This document shows, in pieces, positions 42,189-50,558 of a stretch of DNA of 64,000 nucleotides. The notes under the pieces were generated by a model. The model worked only from the letters and a program-made list of their open reading frames with translations, searched no databases and was not told the DNA's origin. The DNA is from Salarchaeum japonicum_A (lineage in GTDB: Archaea; Halobacteriota; Halobacteria; Halobacteriales; Halobacteriaceae), in NCBI RefSeq assembly GCF_049705945.1, contig NZ_JBNAMV010000004.1:186001-250000 (forward strand). Reading direction: 5' to 3'. Numbering within the stretch: the first letter of the stretch is position 1; each line of letters starts with the position of its first letter. A program made the translations under genes and the position numbers.

Positions 42189-42535
42189 CACGTTTTGTCG
42201 TTCGAAAGACGGCAGATCCGTCTTTCGTGATGACGAAAGGCGCACGTCGCCTTTCGAACCACTGGGCGCGGCCTCCGGCCGCGCTCTGCAAAACCTGCAC
42301 TAAAAGCACTCCTCCTTCGGTTCGCTCACTACGTTCGCTCCCCTCAGTCGTCGGCCTCGCCTACGGCGAGTGAACCGGCGACCTACCGGGCCCTACGGGC
42401 CGCTCGGTCGCCGGACACTAACCTCGCGGTATTTTCGATTGGTACTCTAGATGAAGAAAGCGTCTTCTCAGCTACTGCTGGCGAGCTATCGTAGTCGCCC
42501 ATCAAGGACGAGGGTCACGCGGGCCGAACGGACAC
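42189..42535. repeat. Non-coding hairpin cluster between top6A and the MBL-fold gene
   Basis: No convincing gene. Perfect inverted repeats are: 42203-42211/42219-42227 (9 bp), 42234-42242/42248-42256 (9 bp, nearly the same arm sequence), 42266-42273/42277-42284 (8 bp), 42356-42361/42365-42370 (6 bp), and 42375-42383/42406-42414 (9 bp, with a smaller nested hairpin at 42389-42401). Between the third and fourth lies AAAACCTGCACTAAAA (42290-42305), the near reverse complement of a core at 48322-48337. A 35-codon frame from 42451 runs into the MBL gene and is not supported. Confidence 0.6.
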
Positions 42536-43219
42536 CTACTGGCCGCGGGGGTTGTTGAGGGCAACGCCGATTTCTCGATTCGCCACGTCGGTGACGAACG
42601 CGTCCGCGTCGGTTTCGAGCGCGTCGAACGTGTCGTAGTGAACGGGCACGACGAGGTCCGGTTGCATTCGTTCGGCGAGCGCGGCGGCTTCCTCGCGGTT
42701 CATCGTGAACGACCCGCCGATGGGCGGGCAGAGCACGTCGGCGTCCACCTCGTCGTGGTGCGGGAGGGCGTCCGAGTCGCCCGTCCAGAGCACGCGCGCG
42801 TCGCCCACGGTGACGAGGTAGCCGACGCCGAAGCCCTCCGGGTGGTTGTCGCGCGGGCCGTCGGGGCGGTTGTACGCAGGGAGCGACCGCACGCGCACGC
42901 CGTCCAAGGACAGCGTCTCGCGCTCGCCGACGCGCACCACATCGTAGTCGAGGTCGTCGACGGGCGTCACGTCCCGCGTGATGTTGTCGGCGTCGACGGC
43001 GTCGTAGACGACGACTGTCGCGTCGGGTTTCGCGACCCGCCGGATGCCGTCCGGGTCGTAGTGGTGGTCGTGCGTGACGCACACCACGTCGCCGTCGCGC
43101 TCGTCGTAGTCGTCCAGAACCGAATATCGGCCGGGGTCGAGGTAGACCGTGCGGTCGCCGCGGAGTCGTATCGTCGCGTATCCGAGCCAGGACACGTCGA
43201 TGTCGCGGTAGCAGACCAT
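42536..43219 (-). CDS. MBL-fold metal-dependent hydrolase (UlaG-like)
   Basis: A 227-residue metallo-beta-lactamase-fold protein: WLGYATIRL strand, YLDPG, then the metal loop VTHDHHYDPDG (His50, His52), later LWTGDSDALPHHDEV and LVVPVHYDTFD with the last His ligand. The usual HxHxDH reads HDHHYD, so the second metal site may be changed, a form seen in haloarchaeal relatives. The substrate is unknown. It is last of an MscS-HAD-MBL operon, with 30 bases to the HAD gene. Confidence 0.86.
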   Translation of the reverse strand: MVCYRDIDVSWLGYATIRLRGDRTVYLDPGRYSVLDDYDERDGDVVCVTHDHHYDPDGIRRVAKPDATVVVYDAVDADNITRDVTPVDDLDYDVVRVGERETLSLDGVRVRSLPAYNRPDGPRDNHPEGFGVGYLVTVGDARVLWTGDSDALPHHDEVDADVLCPPIGGSFTMNREEAAALAERMQPDLVVPVHYDTFDALETDADAFVTDVANREIGVALNNPRGQ

Positions 43220-43249
43220 ACCCGAAGTTGGAGTGACGCTCGGAAAAAG

Positions 43250-44029
43250 TTAGAGGAGGTCGCGGGCGTCGGCCAGCGAGTCACGGACGTAGTCGGGCTG
43301 TATCGTGCTCGCGGCGAGCGCTTCGTCGTCGGTGACGCCGGTGCGGACGAGTACGGTGGTCATGCCGACGCGTTCGCCCATCGCGATGTCGGTGTCGAGG
43401 CGGTCGCCGACGAGCACGCACTCGGCGGGCGGAACGTCGAGGCGGTCGAGCGCGAGCCGCGCGGTCACGTCCGAGGGTTTCCCGAGGACGGCGTCGGGGT
43501 CGCGTTCCACGACGTTCGCGACGGCGTCGATGATGGCGCCCGACCCGGGGACGGGGCCGTCGGGCGTCGGGACGGTGATGTCGGGGTCGGTGCCGACGAG
43601 CGCGTCCGCGCCCGCGTCGAACGCGCGGAGCGCCGCGACCATATCGGAGTACCCGAACTCGCGGTCGTAGCCCACGACGACGGTGTCGGCGCGTCGGGCG
43701 TCCGCGACGAGCGTGACGCCGGCGTCCCGGAGTTGGCTGGTGACGGACTCCTCGGCGATGGCAAACACGGCATCGTCCGGATGGTGCTCTCGGAGGTAGT
43801 CGATAGTCGCGCTCGTCGCCGTGAGCACCTCGTCGGGGCGCGCGTCGACGCCGAGGCGGGCGAGCCGCCGAGCGTACTCGGCCGGCGGCCGCGTGGGGTT
43901 GTTCGTCAGGAAGAGCACGCCCGCGCCCGCGCCCCGAATCTCTCGGAGCGCGTCGGCCGCGCCGTCGAGCAGCGCGTCCCCGGAGAGCACGGTGCCGTCG
44001 AGGTCGACGACGACGCCGCGGTACGTCAT
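43250..44029 (-). CDS. HAD-IIA family sugar-phosphate phosphatase
   Basis: A 259-residue HAD hydrolase of the NagD/p-nitrophenyl phosphatase type. The nucleophile motif is VVVDLDGTVLSG (Asp9, Asp11), motif II FLTNNPTRPP, and the third VLGKPSD followed by CVLVGDRLDTDIAMG. The cap domain in the middle (about 85-185) is type IIA. The substrate is probably a small sugar or polyol phosphate; not determined. The ATG overlaps the MscS stop by four bases. Confidence 0.9.
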   Translation of the reverse strand: MTYRGVVVDLDGTVLSGDALLDGAADALREIRGAGAGVLFLTNNPTRPPAEYARRLARLGVDARPDEVLTATSATIDYLREHHPDDAVFAIAEESVTSQLRDAGVTLVADARRADTVVVGYDREFGYSDMVAALRAFDAGADALVGTDPDITVPTPDGPVPGSGAIIDAVANVVERDPDAVLGKPSDVTARLALDRLDVPPAECVLVGDRLDTDIAMGERVGMTTVLVRTGVTDDEALAASTIQPDYVRDSLADARDLL

Positions 44030-44874
44030 CGCTCACCCTCCATCGACACGTCAAGGCGGCCGCTGACGGCTTGTTGGCTCGCGGGCGCTATCGGGACGTC
44101 AGCGGCCTGTAGGCGGTTTTTCACACGGGTCGCGAACGAACTGTCCACGTCGGCGACGTTCGCGGAGCGCGGGTCGTCCACCCAGACGCGCGCCGCGAGT
44201 TCGACGGCGTTCCCGCCGAGCGACGTGACGTGCACGGTCGGCTCGGGGTCGGTCGCGAGTCTGTCGTCCTCGTCGGCGGCGTCGAGGATGGCGTCCGTGG
44301 CGGTGTCGAGGTCGGCGTCGTACCCGACGAGCACGCGCTCGGTGAGCCGGTACTTCCCTCGGGAGAAGGGGTTGCGGATGGCGTTCGTGGAAAGCTGGGT
44401 GTTCGGGACGGTGAGCACTTCGTCCGCGGGCGTTCGGACGCGCGTGACGCGGAGGTCGATGCGTTCGACCGTGCCGGATTCGTCGTTCCACTCGATGTAG
44501 TCCCCGACGTTGAAGTCGGGGTCGGCGACGAGGAAGAGACCGCTCACGAGGTTCCCGATGACGTCCTGACCGGCAACGCCGACTGCGAGCGTACCCGCGG
44601 CGACGATAACTGTCGACCCCGCGACGAGGCCGCCGAACCCGGCGGCAGCGGTGGCGATGGGTATCGCGACGACGACGAACAGAACGGTCGTGTACTGTTC
44701 GAGCGCGTTCACGAGCGTCGGATTGTTCGGGTTGCGCGCGGTGACGACGCGGCTCACCGCGGGTCGGACGAGCAAGTGGCCGAGCAGGGAGACGACGACG
44801 AGCGTCGCGAGGAAGAGACCGACGCTCTCGAACCACTCGTGGTACTGCGAGAGCAGGGATTCGAGCGTCACCAA
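44026..44874 (-). CDS. MscS-type mechanosensitive ion channel
   Basis: A 282-residue channel with three to four N-terminal helices (about 17-120). The pore helix is AGTLAVGVAGQDVIGNLVSGL, and the beta domain signature is VGDYIEWNDESGTVERIDLRVTRVRT in two parts, followed by VPNTQLSTNAIRNPF. It releases solutes on hypo-osmotic shock, relevant for a salt-adapted cell. It is first in the operon with HAD and MBL genes. Confidence 0.92.
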   Translation of the reverse strand: MVTLESLLSQYHEWFESVGLFLATLVVVSLLGHLLVRPAVSRVVTARNPNNPTLVNALEQYTTVLFVVVAIPIATAAAGFGGLVAGSTVIVAAGTLAVGVAGQDVIGNLVSGLFLVADPDFNVGDYIEWNDESGTVERIDLRVTRVRTPADEVLTVPNTQLSTNAIRNPFSRGKYRLTERVLVGYDADLDTATDAILDAADEDDRLATDPEPTVHVTSLGGNAVELAARVWVDDPRSANVADVDSSFATRVKNRLQAADVPIAPASQQAVSGRLDVSMEGER

Positions 44875-44934
44875 TCGTGGACACTCCGGTTCATACCCGG
44901 GGGTTCGGGCGCCCGCGGCGTAACTCTCCCGGCT

Positions 44935-46590
44935 CTACTGGGTGTCCGCGAGTCGGCGTACGCGCTCGATGCTGTCGGCGTCCGCGGGGTCCTTGTCGCC
45001 GCGCACGCCGAGGAACCGCGGGAACCGGAGCGCGTACCCCGCGGAGTACGTGGGTGATTCCTGGATTTCCTCGTAGCCGACTTCGAAGACGACCGCGGGT
45101 TCGAGGTCGACGGTCTGGCCGTCCTGGCTCCGGATGTGGGGTTCGAGGAGGTCGGTGAGGTCGGCGAGTTCCTCGTCGGTGATTCCGGTCGCGACCTTCC
45201 CGAGCGTCTCGTAGGCCTCGGTGTCGTCGTTCCACGCGGAGAGGAGGAAGGTCCCGAGGAAGGACGCGCGCCGCCCCTCACCCCACTCCGCGCCGGTGAC
45301 GACGAGGTCGAGGGTCTCCACGTCGGGCTTTCGCTTCAGCCAGTTCTTCCCGCGTTTGCCCGGCGAATACGCGGACTGGGGGTTCTTCAGCATGATGCCC
45401 TCATGGCCGGCTTCGAGCGCGTCAGCCTCGATATCTCCGATTTCGTCGGGGTCGTCGGTGAGGTGGAGGTCGGAGACCCCGGTGGAGAGCACGTCCGTGA
45501 GGCGGTCGTGGCGCTCCGTGAGCGGTCGGTCGAGCAGGTCGTCGCCGTCGTGGTGGAGACAGTCGAACGCTCGCAGTTCCACCTCGACCTCCTCGCGCAT
45601 CCGGTCGACGTCGTGCTTGCGGCGGAACCGCCGCAGTATCTCCTGGAACGCCAGTGGCTCGCCGGCTTCGTCGGTGGCGATGACTTCGCCGTCCAAGATT
45701 GCGGGCTCGGAGAGTTCGTCCTCGGCGAACTCCACGACTTCGGGGAGCGCGCGCGTCACGTCCTCCATGTTCCGCGAGTAGAGCGAGACGTCGCCGTCGT
45801 AGTGCAGTTGGACGCGCGCCCCGTCGAACTTCGTCTCCACCGCGACCGTCCCCCACTCCGCGACGGCGTCCGTGATGGTGCCGGCCTGCGCGAGCATCGC
45901 CTGCACCGGCCGCCCGACTTCGAGATGTATGTCGTTCAGGCCGCTCTCGCCGTCGTCGCGCGCGGTTTCGGCGACCAATCCGTAGTCGTTCGACACCTGG
46001 AGCGCGCGCTCCACCGCGTCGACGGGCGCGTCGAACGCCTCCGCGATGGCGTCCCGAACGGTCCCTTCGCCGACGCCGATGCGCATCTCGGAGAGCACGA
46101 GGCGGGCGAGATAGCGCGCCTCCTCGCTCGAACACCGATTGAACAGTCCGAAGAGTACGGTTATCTTCTCGTCCTGACTCCCCGCGCCCTCCGCCGCGGC
46201 GAGCGCCGTCAGTTCGTCGTACACCTCGCGGACGGTGAGCGTGTCGCGGCCGCCGCCGCTGGTGAACGCCCCCAGTCCCTGCTGGCCGCCGAGGTCGTAG
46301 GACGCCGCGACCGCGCCGATGTCGCCCGCGTCCGCCAGCGCGTCCTCCACGTCCGCGCTGTCCGTGTTCGGGCCGGCGGCGCGCGCGATGGCCTCGTAGC
46401 AGTAGTTCGGGCCGATGTCGAGTTTCGTCTCGCTGTACGCCGGGAACACGCGTCCCTGTACGAACCGCGCGACCACCGCGAGGTCGTCGCCCGACGCCTC
46501 GAACAAATCGGCGACCAAGGAGACGATGTCGAGGTCGGCGGGTTCGGCCTCGATGGCGGCCGCGCGCTCGGCGAACTCCGCGAACTCCAT
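44935..46590 (-). CDS. ligA: ATP-dependent DNA ligase
   Basis: A 551-residue ligase. The adenylation Lys254 lies in VETKFDGARVQ (motif I). Motif III is YSRNMEDVT, motif IV ILDGEVIA, and motifs V and VI LKNPQSAYSPGKRGKNWLK and the C-terminal ALRFPRFLGVRGDK. The N-terminal DNA-binding domain (about 1-200) is intact. It seals nicks in replication and repair. The ATG at 46590 fits other archaeal ligases (MEFAEFAERA); a longer frame upstream is low-complexity. Confidence 0.95.
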   Translation of the reverse strand: MEFAEFAERAAAIEAEPADLDIVSLVADLFEASGDDLAVVARFVQGRVFPAYSETKLDIGPNYCYEAIARAAGPNTDSADVEDALADAGDIGAVAASYDLGGQQGLGAFTSGGGRDTLTVREVYDELTALAAAEGAGSQDEKITVLFGLFNRCSSEEARYLARLVLSEMRIGVGEGTVRDAIAEAFDAPVDAVERALQVSNDYGLVAETARDDGESGLNDIHLEVGRPVQAMLAQAGTITDAVAEWGTVAVETKFDGARVQLHYDGDVSLYSRNMEDVTRALPEVVEFAEDELSEPAILDGEVIATDEAGEPLAFQEILRRFRRKHDVDRMREEVEVELRAFDCLHHDGDDLLDRPLTERHDRLTDVLSTGVSDLHLTDDPDEIGDIEADALEAGHEGIMLKNPQSAYSPGKRGKNWLKRKPDVETLDLVVTGAEWGEGRRASFLGTFLLSAWNDDTEAYETLGKVATGITDEELADLTDLLEPHIRSQDGQTVDLEPAVVFEVGYEEIQESPTYSAGYALRFPRFLGVRGDKDPADADSIERVRRLADTQ

Positions 46591-46660
46591 TACGCGCCCG
46601 TTCACGGCGTCCGTGCTTAAACCGACCGAAGGGCCACCACCGTTCGACGGCCCACCGCCT

Positions 46661-46666
46661 TTTATA
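46661..46666 (+). promoter_or_regulatory. TATA box of the GCS2-like gene
   Basis: TTTATA, with a T before it, lies 27 bases before ATG 46690 and predicts a leaderless mRNA. Confidence 0.6.
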
Positions 46667-46689
46667 CGCTCGCTCACGAACCCGAGACT

Positions 46690-48222
46690 ATGACTCGCTC
46701 GGACCTCGCAGCCGCGGTCGACGACGTCCTCGACGTGGACGCGGAGGCGTTCCAGTCACGCGTCCGAGAGGACGCCGACGTCATCAAGGAAGAACTTGCG
46801 GCCGGGACGTTCGACAACCCGCAGGCAATCGTCGGCCTGGAGTACGAGTTCTACGCGGTGAGCGACGAGGGGTCGCTCGCTCGCCTTCCCCGCAGGCTCC
46901 TCGAGTTCGTGGGGTTCGAGAAGGAACTCGGCCTGCACAACGCGGAGATGACGACGAGCCCGCAGCCCCTGAACGAGTACGGACTCGACGCGCAGGAATC
47001 GGAGGTGCAGGCGCGCCTGAAGGCCGCGTACGAGCCGATGGACGCCGAAGGCCTGCATCTCGTCAGCGACGGGATGTGGACAATACCACCGGAAGGCGAG
47101 ACGGCGCGGGAGTACCTCACGGACAGCATCAGCGACGGCGGTATCGACCTCGCGACGAACATGAGCGCGTCGACGCGGTACCACGCGATGGCGAACACCG
47201 ACCAGCCCGCGGGGATGACGCTCGACGCGCCGCACGTCTCCCTCGAAGCGAACACGGTGATGCCGGAGGCGCTCATCACGTCGATTCAGCCGCACTATCA
47301 GGTTCCGCAGGCCGTCGACCTCCCGACGTATTTCCGGTACGCGCTCCGGCTCGCCGGCCCGCTGCTCGCGCTCGGCGTGAACTCGCCGTTCTATCCGCCT
47401 GACCTCTACGACGACGACGCGACGCCCGAGGAGATTCTCGCGGACGGCCACGACGAACACCGCGTGGGCGTGTTCGAGACGGTCCTGAACGTCCCCGGCG
47501 AGCAGGAGAAGGTGCGGTTCCCGCGGGACATCGAGCGCATCGAGGACGCCGTGGACCGCATCGTCGAGGACAACACCATCGTCCCGATGCCGGTCGAGAC
47601 GGGCGGGCGGTTCGACGACGAGTTCGCGCACTTCCGGATGAAACACGGCACGTACTGGCGGTGGGTGCGGCCCGTGCTCGGCGGCAGTAGCAGAGAGTCC
47701 GCGAACGCCCGCATCGAGTTCCGGCCGCTCCCCGGCCAGCCCACGGTCAGGGACACCGTCGCGTTCCAGGCGATGTTCGCGGGGCTCCTGCAGTCGATGG
47801 TGCGCCGCGACCACGACCTCTACGCGCTCGACTGGCAGGACGCCCGCGACAACTTCTACGCCGCCGTTGAGCACGGACTGGACGCCGACTTCACGTACGT
47901 CACCGCCGACGGCGACGAAACCACGGACTCCCACGCCATCTACGAGGACCTGTTCGCGCACGCCGAACGCGGCCTGATGGACTGCGGCCTCGCCGAGGAA
48001 GCCGCCGCGAAGTACCTCTGGCCGCTCCGCCAGCGCGCCCGCCACGGCGTCACCCCCGCCGCGTGGAAGCGCGACCGCGTCCGCGACCAACTCGACGACG
48101 GCGACACCTTCCAGAACGCCGTCTACGCCATGCAGTGCGAGTACATCGAGAACCAACGCGAAACCATCTTGGAAGGCAGTTTCGCGGACTGGGTCGGCCG
48201 CGGCGACGGCCTCGACGATTAA
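46690..48222 (+). CDS. Glutamate-cysteine ligase-like (GCS2) protein
   Basis: A 510-residue protein with carboxylate-amine ligase features: VGLEYEFYAV near residue 48 (metal-binding Glu cluster), FEKELGLHNAEMTTSPQPL, HVSLEANTVMP, and ANARIEFRPLPGQPTVRD. These fit the GCS2/GCS-like fold, which joins glutamate to an amine using ATP. Haloarchaea use gamma-glutamylcysteine as their main thiol, but this protein is longer than the usual GshA and its substrate is not proven. It is divergent from ligA and monocistronic. Confidence 0.78.
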   Translation: MTRSDLAAAVDDVLDVDAEAFQSRVREDADVIKEELAAGTFDNPQAIVGLEYEFYAVSDEGSLARLPRRLLEFVGFEKELGLHNAEMTTSPQPLNEYGLDAQESEVQARLKAAYEPMDAEGLHLVSDGMWTIPPEGETAREYLTDSISDGGIDLATNMSASTRYHAMANTDQPAGMTLDAPHVSLEANTVMPEALITSIQPHYQVPQAVDLPTYFRYALRLAGPLLALGVNSPFYPPDLYDDDATPEEILADGHDEHRVGVFETVLNVPGEQEKVRFPRDIERIEDAVDRIVEDNTIVPMPVETGGRFDDEFAHFRMKHGTYWRWVRPVLGGSSRESANARIEFRPLPGQPTVRDTVAFQAMFAGLLQSMVRRDHDLYALDWQDARDNFYAAVEHGLDADFTYVTADGDETTDSHAIYEDLFAHAERGLMDCGLAEEAAAKYLWPLRQRARHGVTPAAWKRDRVRDQLDDGDTFQNAVYAMQCEYIENQRETILEGSFADWVGRGDGLDD

Positions 48223-48274
48223 CGATCACGAGTCTGAGCGGTACGCGGACGCGGAGCAATAGTCGAAAACGCAT

Positions 48275-48337
48275 CCTCGCGCGCCGCGCGAGGTTCTCCG
48301 GTCGGCGAAGCCGACCGGTGTTTTTAGTGGAGGTTTT
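48275..48337. repeat. Hairpin cluster with core TTTTAGTGGAGGTTTT
   Basis: Two perfect hairpins, arms 48275-48283/48285-48293 and 48298-48306/48310-48318 (9 bp each), precede the core at 48322-48337. The T-tracts could terminate the GCS2-like gene; a further GCGC-GAA-GCGC hairpin follows. It lies in the convergent gap before psmB. Confidence 0.6.
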
Positions 48338-48382
48338 TCGAGGAGAGGTGCGCGAAGCGCGCCCGACGAAGAAAAAAGTCCG

Positions 48383-49114
48383 CTAGAGTAGCGCGTCGAA
48401 GTCTTCGTGGCCGACGATTTCGACGTTGTCCTCGGTGATGCGGGTGATGTGGATGCCGTTACCGGAGGCGGCGTCGCGTTCGCTGGCGGCTTTCACGGCC
48501 TGTGCGGCGACGGTTTCGGCTTCGTCCATCGTGAGGTCGTCGCGATAGTTGTTTTCGAGGCTGCCGAGCGCGTACGGCATGCCGCTGCCCTGTGCGGTGT
48601 AGTCGTCCTGCATGCTGCTTCCGCCGGGGTCGAGGCTGTAGACGTGGGAGCCCTCTTCGTCGACGCCGCCGAGGATGGGGACGACGACGAAGAACGGGCC
48701 GCCGCGGAGCATGTTCGCGGAGATGGTGGCGAGCGCGCTGATGCTCATCTTCTCGCCGCGGCGGGCCTCGTAGAGGTTCGCTTCGGCGCGGAGGCTGCGG
48801 ATGAAGGACTGTGCGCCGCCGACGCTGCCGGAGATGGCGAGCGCGGCGTTCTCCTGGATTTCTTCGACCTTCTGGACGTCCTTGTTGTAGATGACGCGGC
48901 CGCCCAGGCTCGCGCGCTGGTCGGACGCCATGATGACGCCGTCGTCGGCGGCGATGCCGACGATGGTGGTCTCGGATTCGATCTGATTGACCTCGGATTC
49001 GGTCATGTCGTTCTGGGGGAGTTCCCCGACCTGGGGTTCGTAGGGGTTCTGCGTGGGGTCCTCGAATTTCGCGTTGTTCCGCGCGAAGTCGGAGCCTCTA
49101 CTGGGGTTATACAT
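48383..49114 (-). CDS. psmB: 20S proteasome beta subunit
   Basis: A 243-residue precursor. A 48-residue propeptide precedes the catalytic Thr49 in ESETTIVGIAADDGVIMASD; Asp65 and the Lys in NKDVQKVEEI complete the N-terminal nucleophile site. GSGMPYALGSLE and SERDAASGNGIHI are family-typical. The long propeptide is normal for haloarchaea. TATA TTATAAAA (49139-49146) is about 28 bases ahead of the start. Confidence 0.97.
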   Translation of the reverse strand: MYNPSRGSDFARNNAKFEDPTQNPYEPQVGELPQNDMTESEVNQIESETTIVGIAADDGVIMASDQRASLGGRVIYNKDVQKVEEIQENAALAISGSVGGAQSFIRSLRAEANLYEARRGEKMSISALATISANMLRGGPFFVVVPILGGVDEEGSHVYSLDPGGSSMQDDYTAQGSGMPYALGSLENNYRDDLTMDEAETVAAQAVKAASERDAASGNGIHITRITEDNVEIVGHEDFDALL

Positions 49115-49166
49115 TACCAGTTCGTAGAGGCGGCCGACTTATAAAACCAGTCCTTGCGGCGGTCTG

Positions 49167-49331
49167 TTAGCGAGCGTTCTCGTAGGCGTGTTCCGTGCGG
49201 GCGACGAGCCGGTGAATCGGGAGGGTGAGACCGAGTCTGCTGGTGAGCACCGCGAGCGGGAGGAGCGCGATGCCGAGAGCGAGCGTCGTCTGGTACGCGG
49301 CGGCGGTCGTAATGCGCGTGAGCGCTGTCAT
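49167..49331 (-). CDS. 54-residue membrane protein next to psmB
   Basis: Reading the minus strand gives MTALTRITTAAAYQTTLALG, then a hydrophobic stretch ending in LTSRLGLTLPIHRLVARTEH and AYENAR. There is one membrane helix (about 10-30), then a basic amphipathic tail. A strong TATA box, CTATATAAG on the plus strand at 49359-49367, lies about 30 bases before the ATG. Good codon use and the TATA support a real gene missed by usual length cut-offs. Function unknown. It is upstream of psmB by 52 bases, but psmB has its own TATA. Confidence 0.74.
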   Translation of the reverse strand: MTALTRITTAAAYQTTLALGIALLPLAVLTSRLGLTLPIHRLVARTEHAYENAR

Positions 49332-49358
49332 CTCGATAGCCGTCCAGAACGTCGCCCC

Positions 49359-49367
49359 CTATATAAG
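49359..49367 (-). promoter_or_regulatory. TATA box of the 54-residue protein gene
   Basis: CTTATATAG on the minus strand, about 32 bases before ATG 49331. It is one of the strongest TATA matches in the window. Confidence 0.6.
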
Positions 49368-49582
49368 CGTTACTCCCGAGCGGCGGGGGAGAAGTCACCG
49401 CAGTCGTGCGATTAAACTCGAGTAGCGGTGGCGGCAACTGTGTTTTCGTACGCGTGACAGGAGAGTGTGGGTGGGCGCTGGCTTCGGCGGTGGTGAGCGC
49501 TAAGTTATACGAATACTCGGCGTAACGTCCGCACCGGCGGACGAACCACAAGACACGACTACCCGGCGCGAAATCTGTACGT

Positions 49583-49951
49583 ATGAGCAACTACGTCGTG
49601 GCGATGGAGGCTGCGTGGCTGGTTCGTGACGTTGACAACTCGGACGACGCCATCGGTGTCGCCGTGAGCGAAGCGGGGAAGCGACTGAACCAACAGGACC
49701 TCGATTACGTCGAGGTTGAGGCGGGGCTGACGAGCTGTCCCGCGTGCGGCGAGCCGCTGGACGCGTCGTTCCTCGCGGCGAGCACGGCGCTGGTCGGACT
49801 GGTGCTCGAACTCACCGTGTTCAGCGCGGACTCGGAGGAGCACGCGTCCCGCATCGCGAAGTCCGAGGTCGGCGGCGCGCTCCGCGACGTTCCCCTCGAA
49901 GTCATCGAGGTCGTCGAGGAGGCCGAAGACACCGAGGACGACGAGCGGTAA
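49583..49951 (+). CDS. DUF555 family protein
   Basis: A 122-residue archaeal protein. It starts MSNYVVAMEAAWLVRDV, has DAIGVAVSEAGKRLN and a single CPAC (Cys52, Cys55) in TSCPACGEPLD, then an alpha/beta core and an acidic tail. This is the conserved archaeal DUF555 family (UPF0212-like), with no known role; one CxxC could hold metal in a dimer. Monocistronic. Confidence 0.88.
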   Translation: MSNYVVAMEAAWLVRDVDNSDDAIGVAVSEAGKRLNQQDLDYVEVEAGLTSCPACGEPLDASFLAASTALVGLVLELTVFSADSEEHASRIAKSEVGGALRDVPLEVIEVVEEAEDTEDDER

Positions 49952-50015
49952 GCCGGCACGGGCGGCGGCGCGCGGACGACCAAACCTTTATTGATAACCT
50001 CGAGTAATCACGGGT

Positions 50016-50555
50016 ATGCATCTGCCGACCCCCCAGGACCTCCGGGAACGTCGGAACGCCCTGGAGCTCACGCAGAGCGAACTCGCGGACCGCGCGGGTG
50101 TCTCTCAGCCCCTCATCGCCCGCATCGAGGGCGGCGACGTGGACCCGCGGCTGTCGACCCTGCGTCGCATCGTCGACGCGCTGAACGAGGCGGAAGGCGA
50201 CGTGGTGCGTGCCCGGACGCTCATGCACGACGAGGTCGTGCACGTCGACCCCGACGACCCCGTGAAGCGCGCCGTGGAGAAGATGCAGGACGCCGGGTAC
50301 AGCCAACTCCCGGTTATCACGAACGGCGTGCCCGTGGGCAGCATCAGCGAGAGCGACATCGTGCACGCGGGCGAGGACGTCGGTGAACAGCCCGTTCGGG
50401 ACGTGATGAGCGAGAGCTTCCCGACCGTCTCCCCGGACGCGACGCTCGAGGAAGTGTCGAGCCTCCTTGACCACTACACGGCCGTCATCGTCACCGAGGA
50501 GGGGTCCTCGGTGGGCATCATCACGCAGGCGGACGTGGCGGCCCGCGTCTCGTAG
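50016..50555 (+). CDS. XRE-type HTH regulator with tandem CBS domains
   Basis: A 179-residue protein. The Cro/C1 HTH is at about 7-60 (LRERRNALELTQSELADRAG, then VSQPLIARIEGGDVDPRLST). Two CBS motifs follow (about 66-120 and 125-178). CBS pairs usually sense adenosyl ligands, so this is a ligand-controlled regulator. The TATA-like CCTTTATTG near 49985 supports the start. Only three bases separate its stop from the TVP38 gene. Confidence 0.9.
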   Translation: MHLPTPQDLRERRNALELTQSELADRAGVSQPLIARIEGGDVDPRLSTLRRIVDALNEAEGDVVRARTLMHDEVVHVDPDDPVKRAVEKMQDAGYSQLPVITNGVPVGSISESDIVHAGEDVGEQPVRDVMSESFPTVSPDATLEEVSSLLDHYTAVIVTEEGSSVGIITQADVAARVS

Positions 50556-50558
50556 AGG

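Noticed and set aside
42451..42558. 35-codon open frame with a TATA-like ATTTTCG upstream
   Set aside because: Basic low-complexity product, runs into the 3' end of the MBL gene, and TATA spacing is too short.
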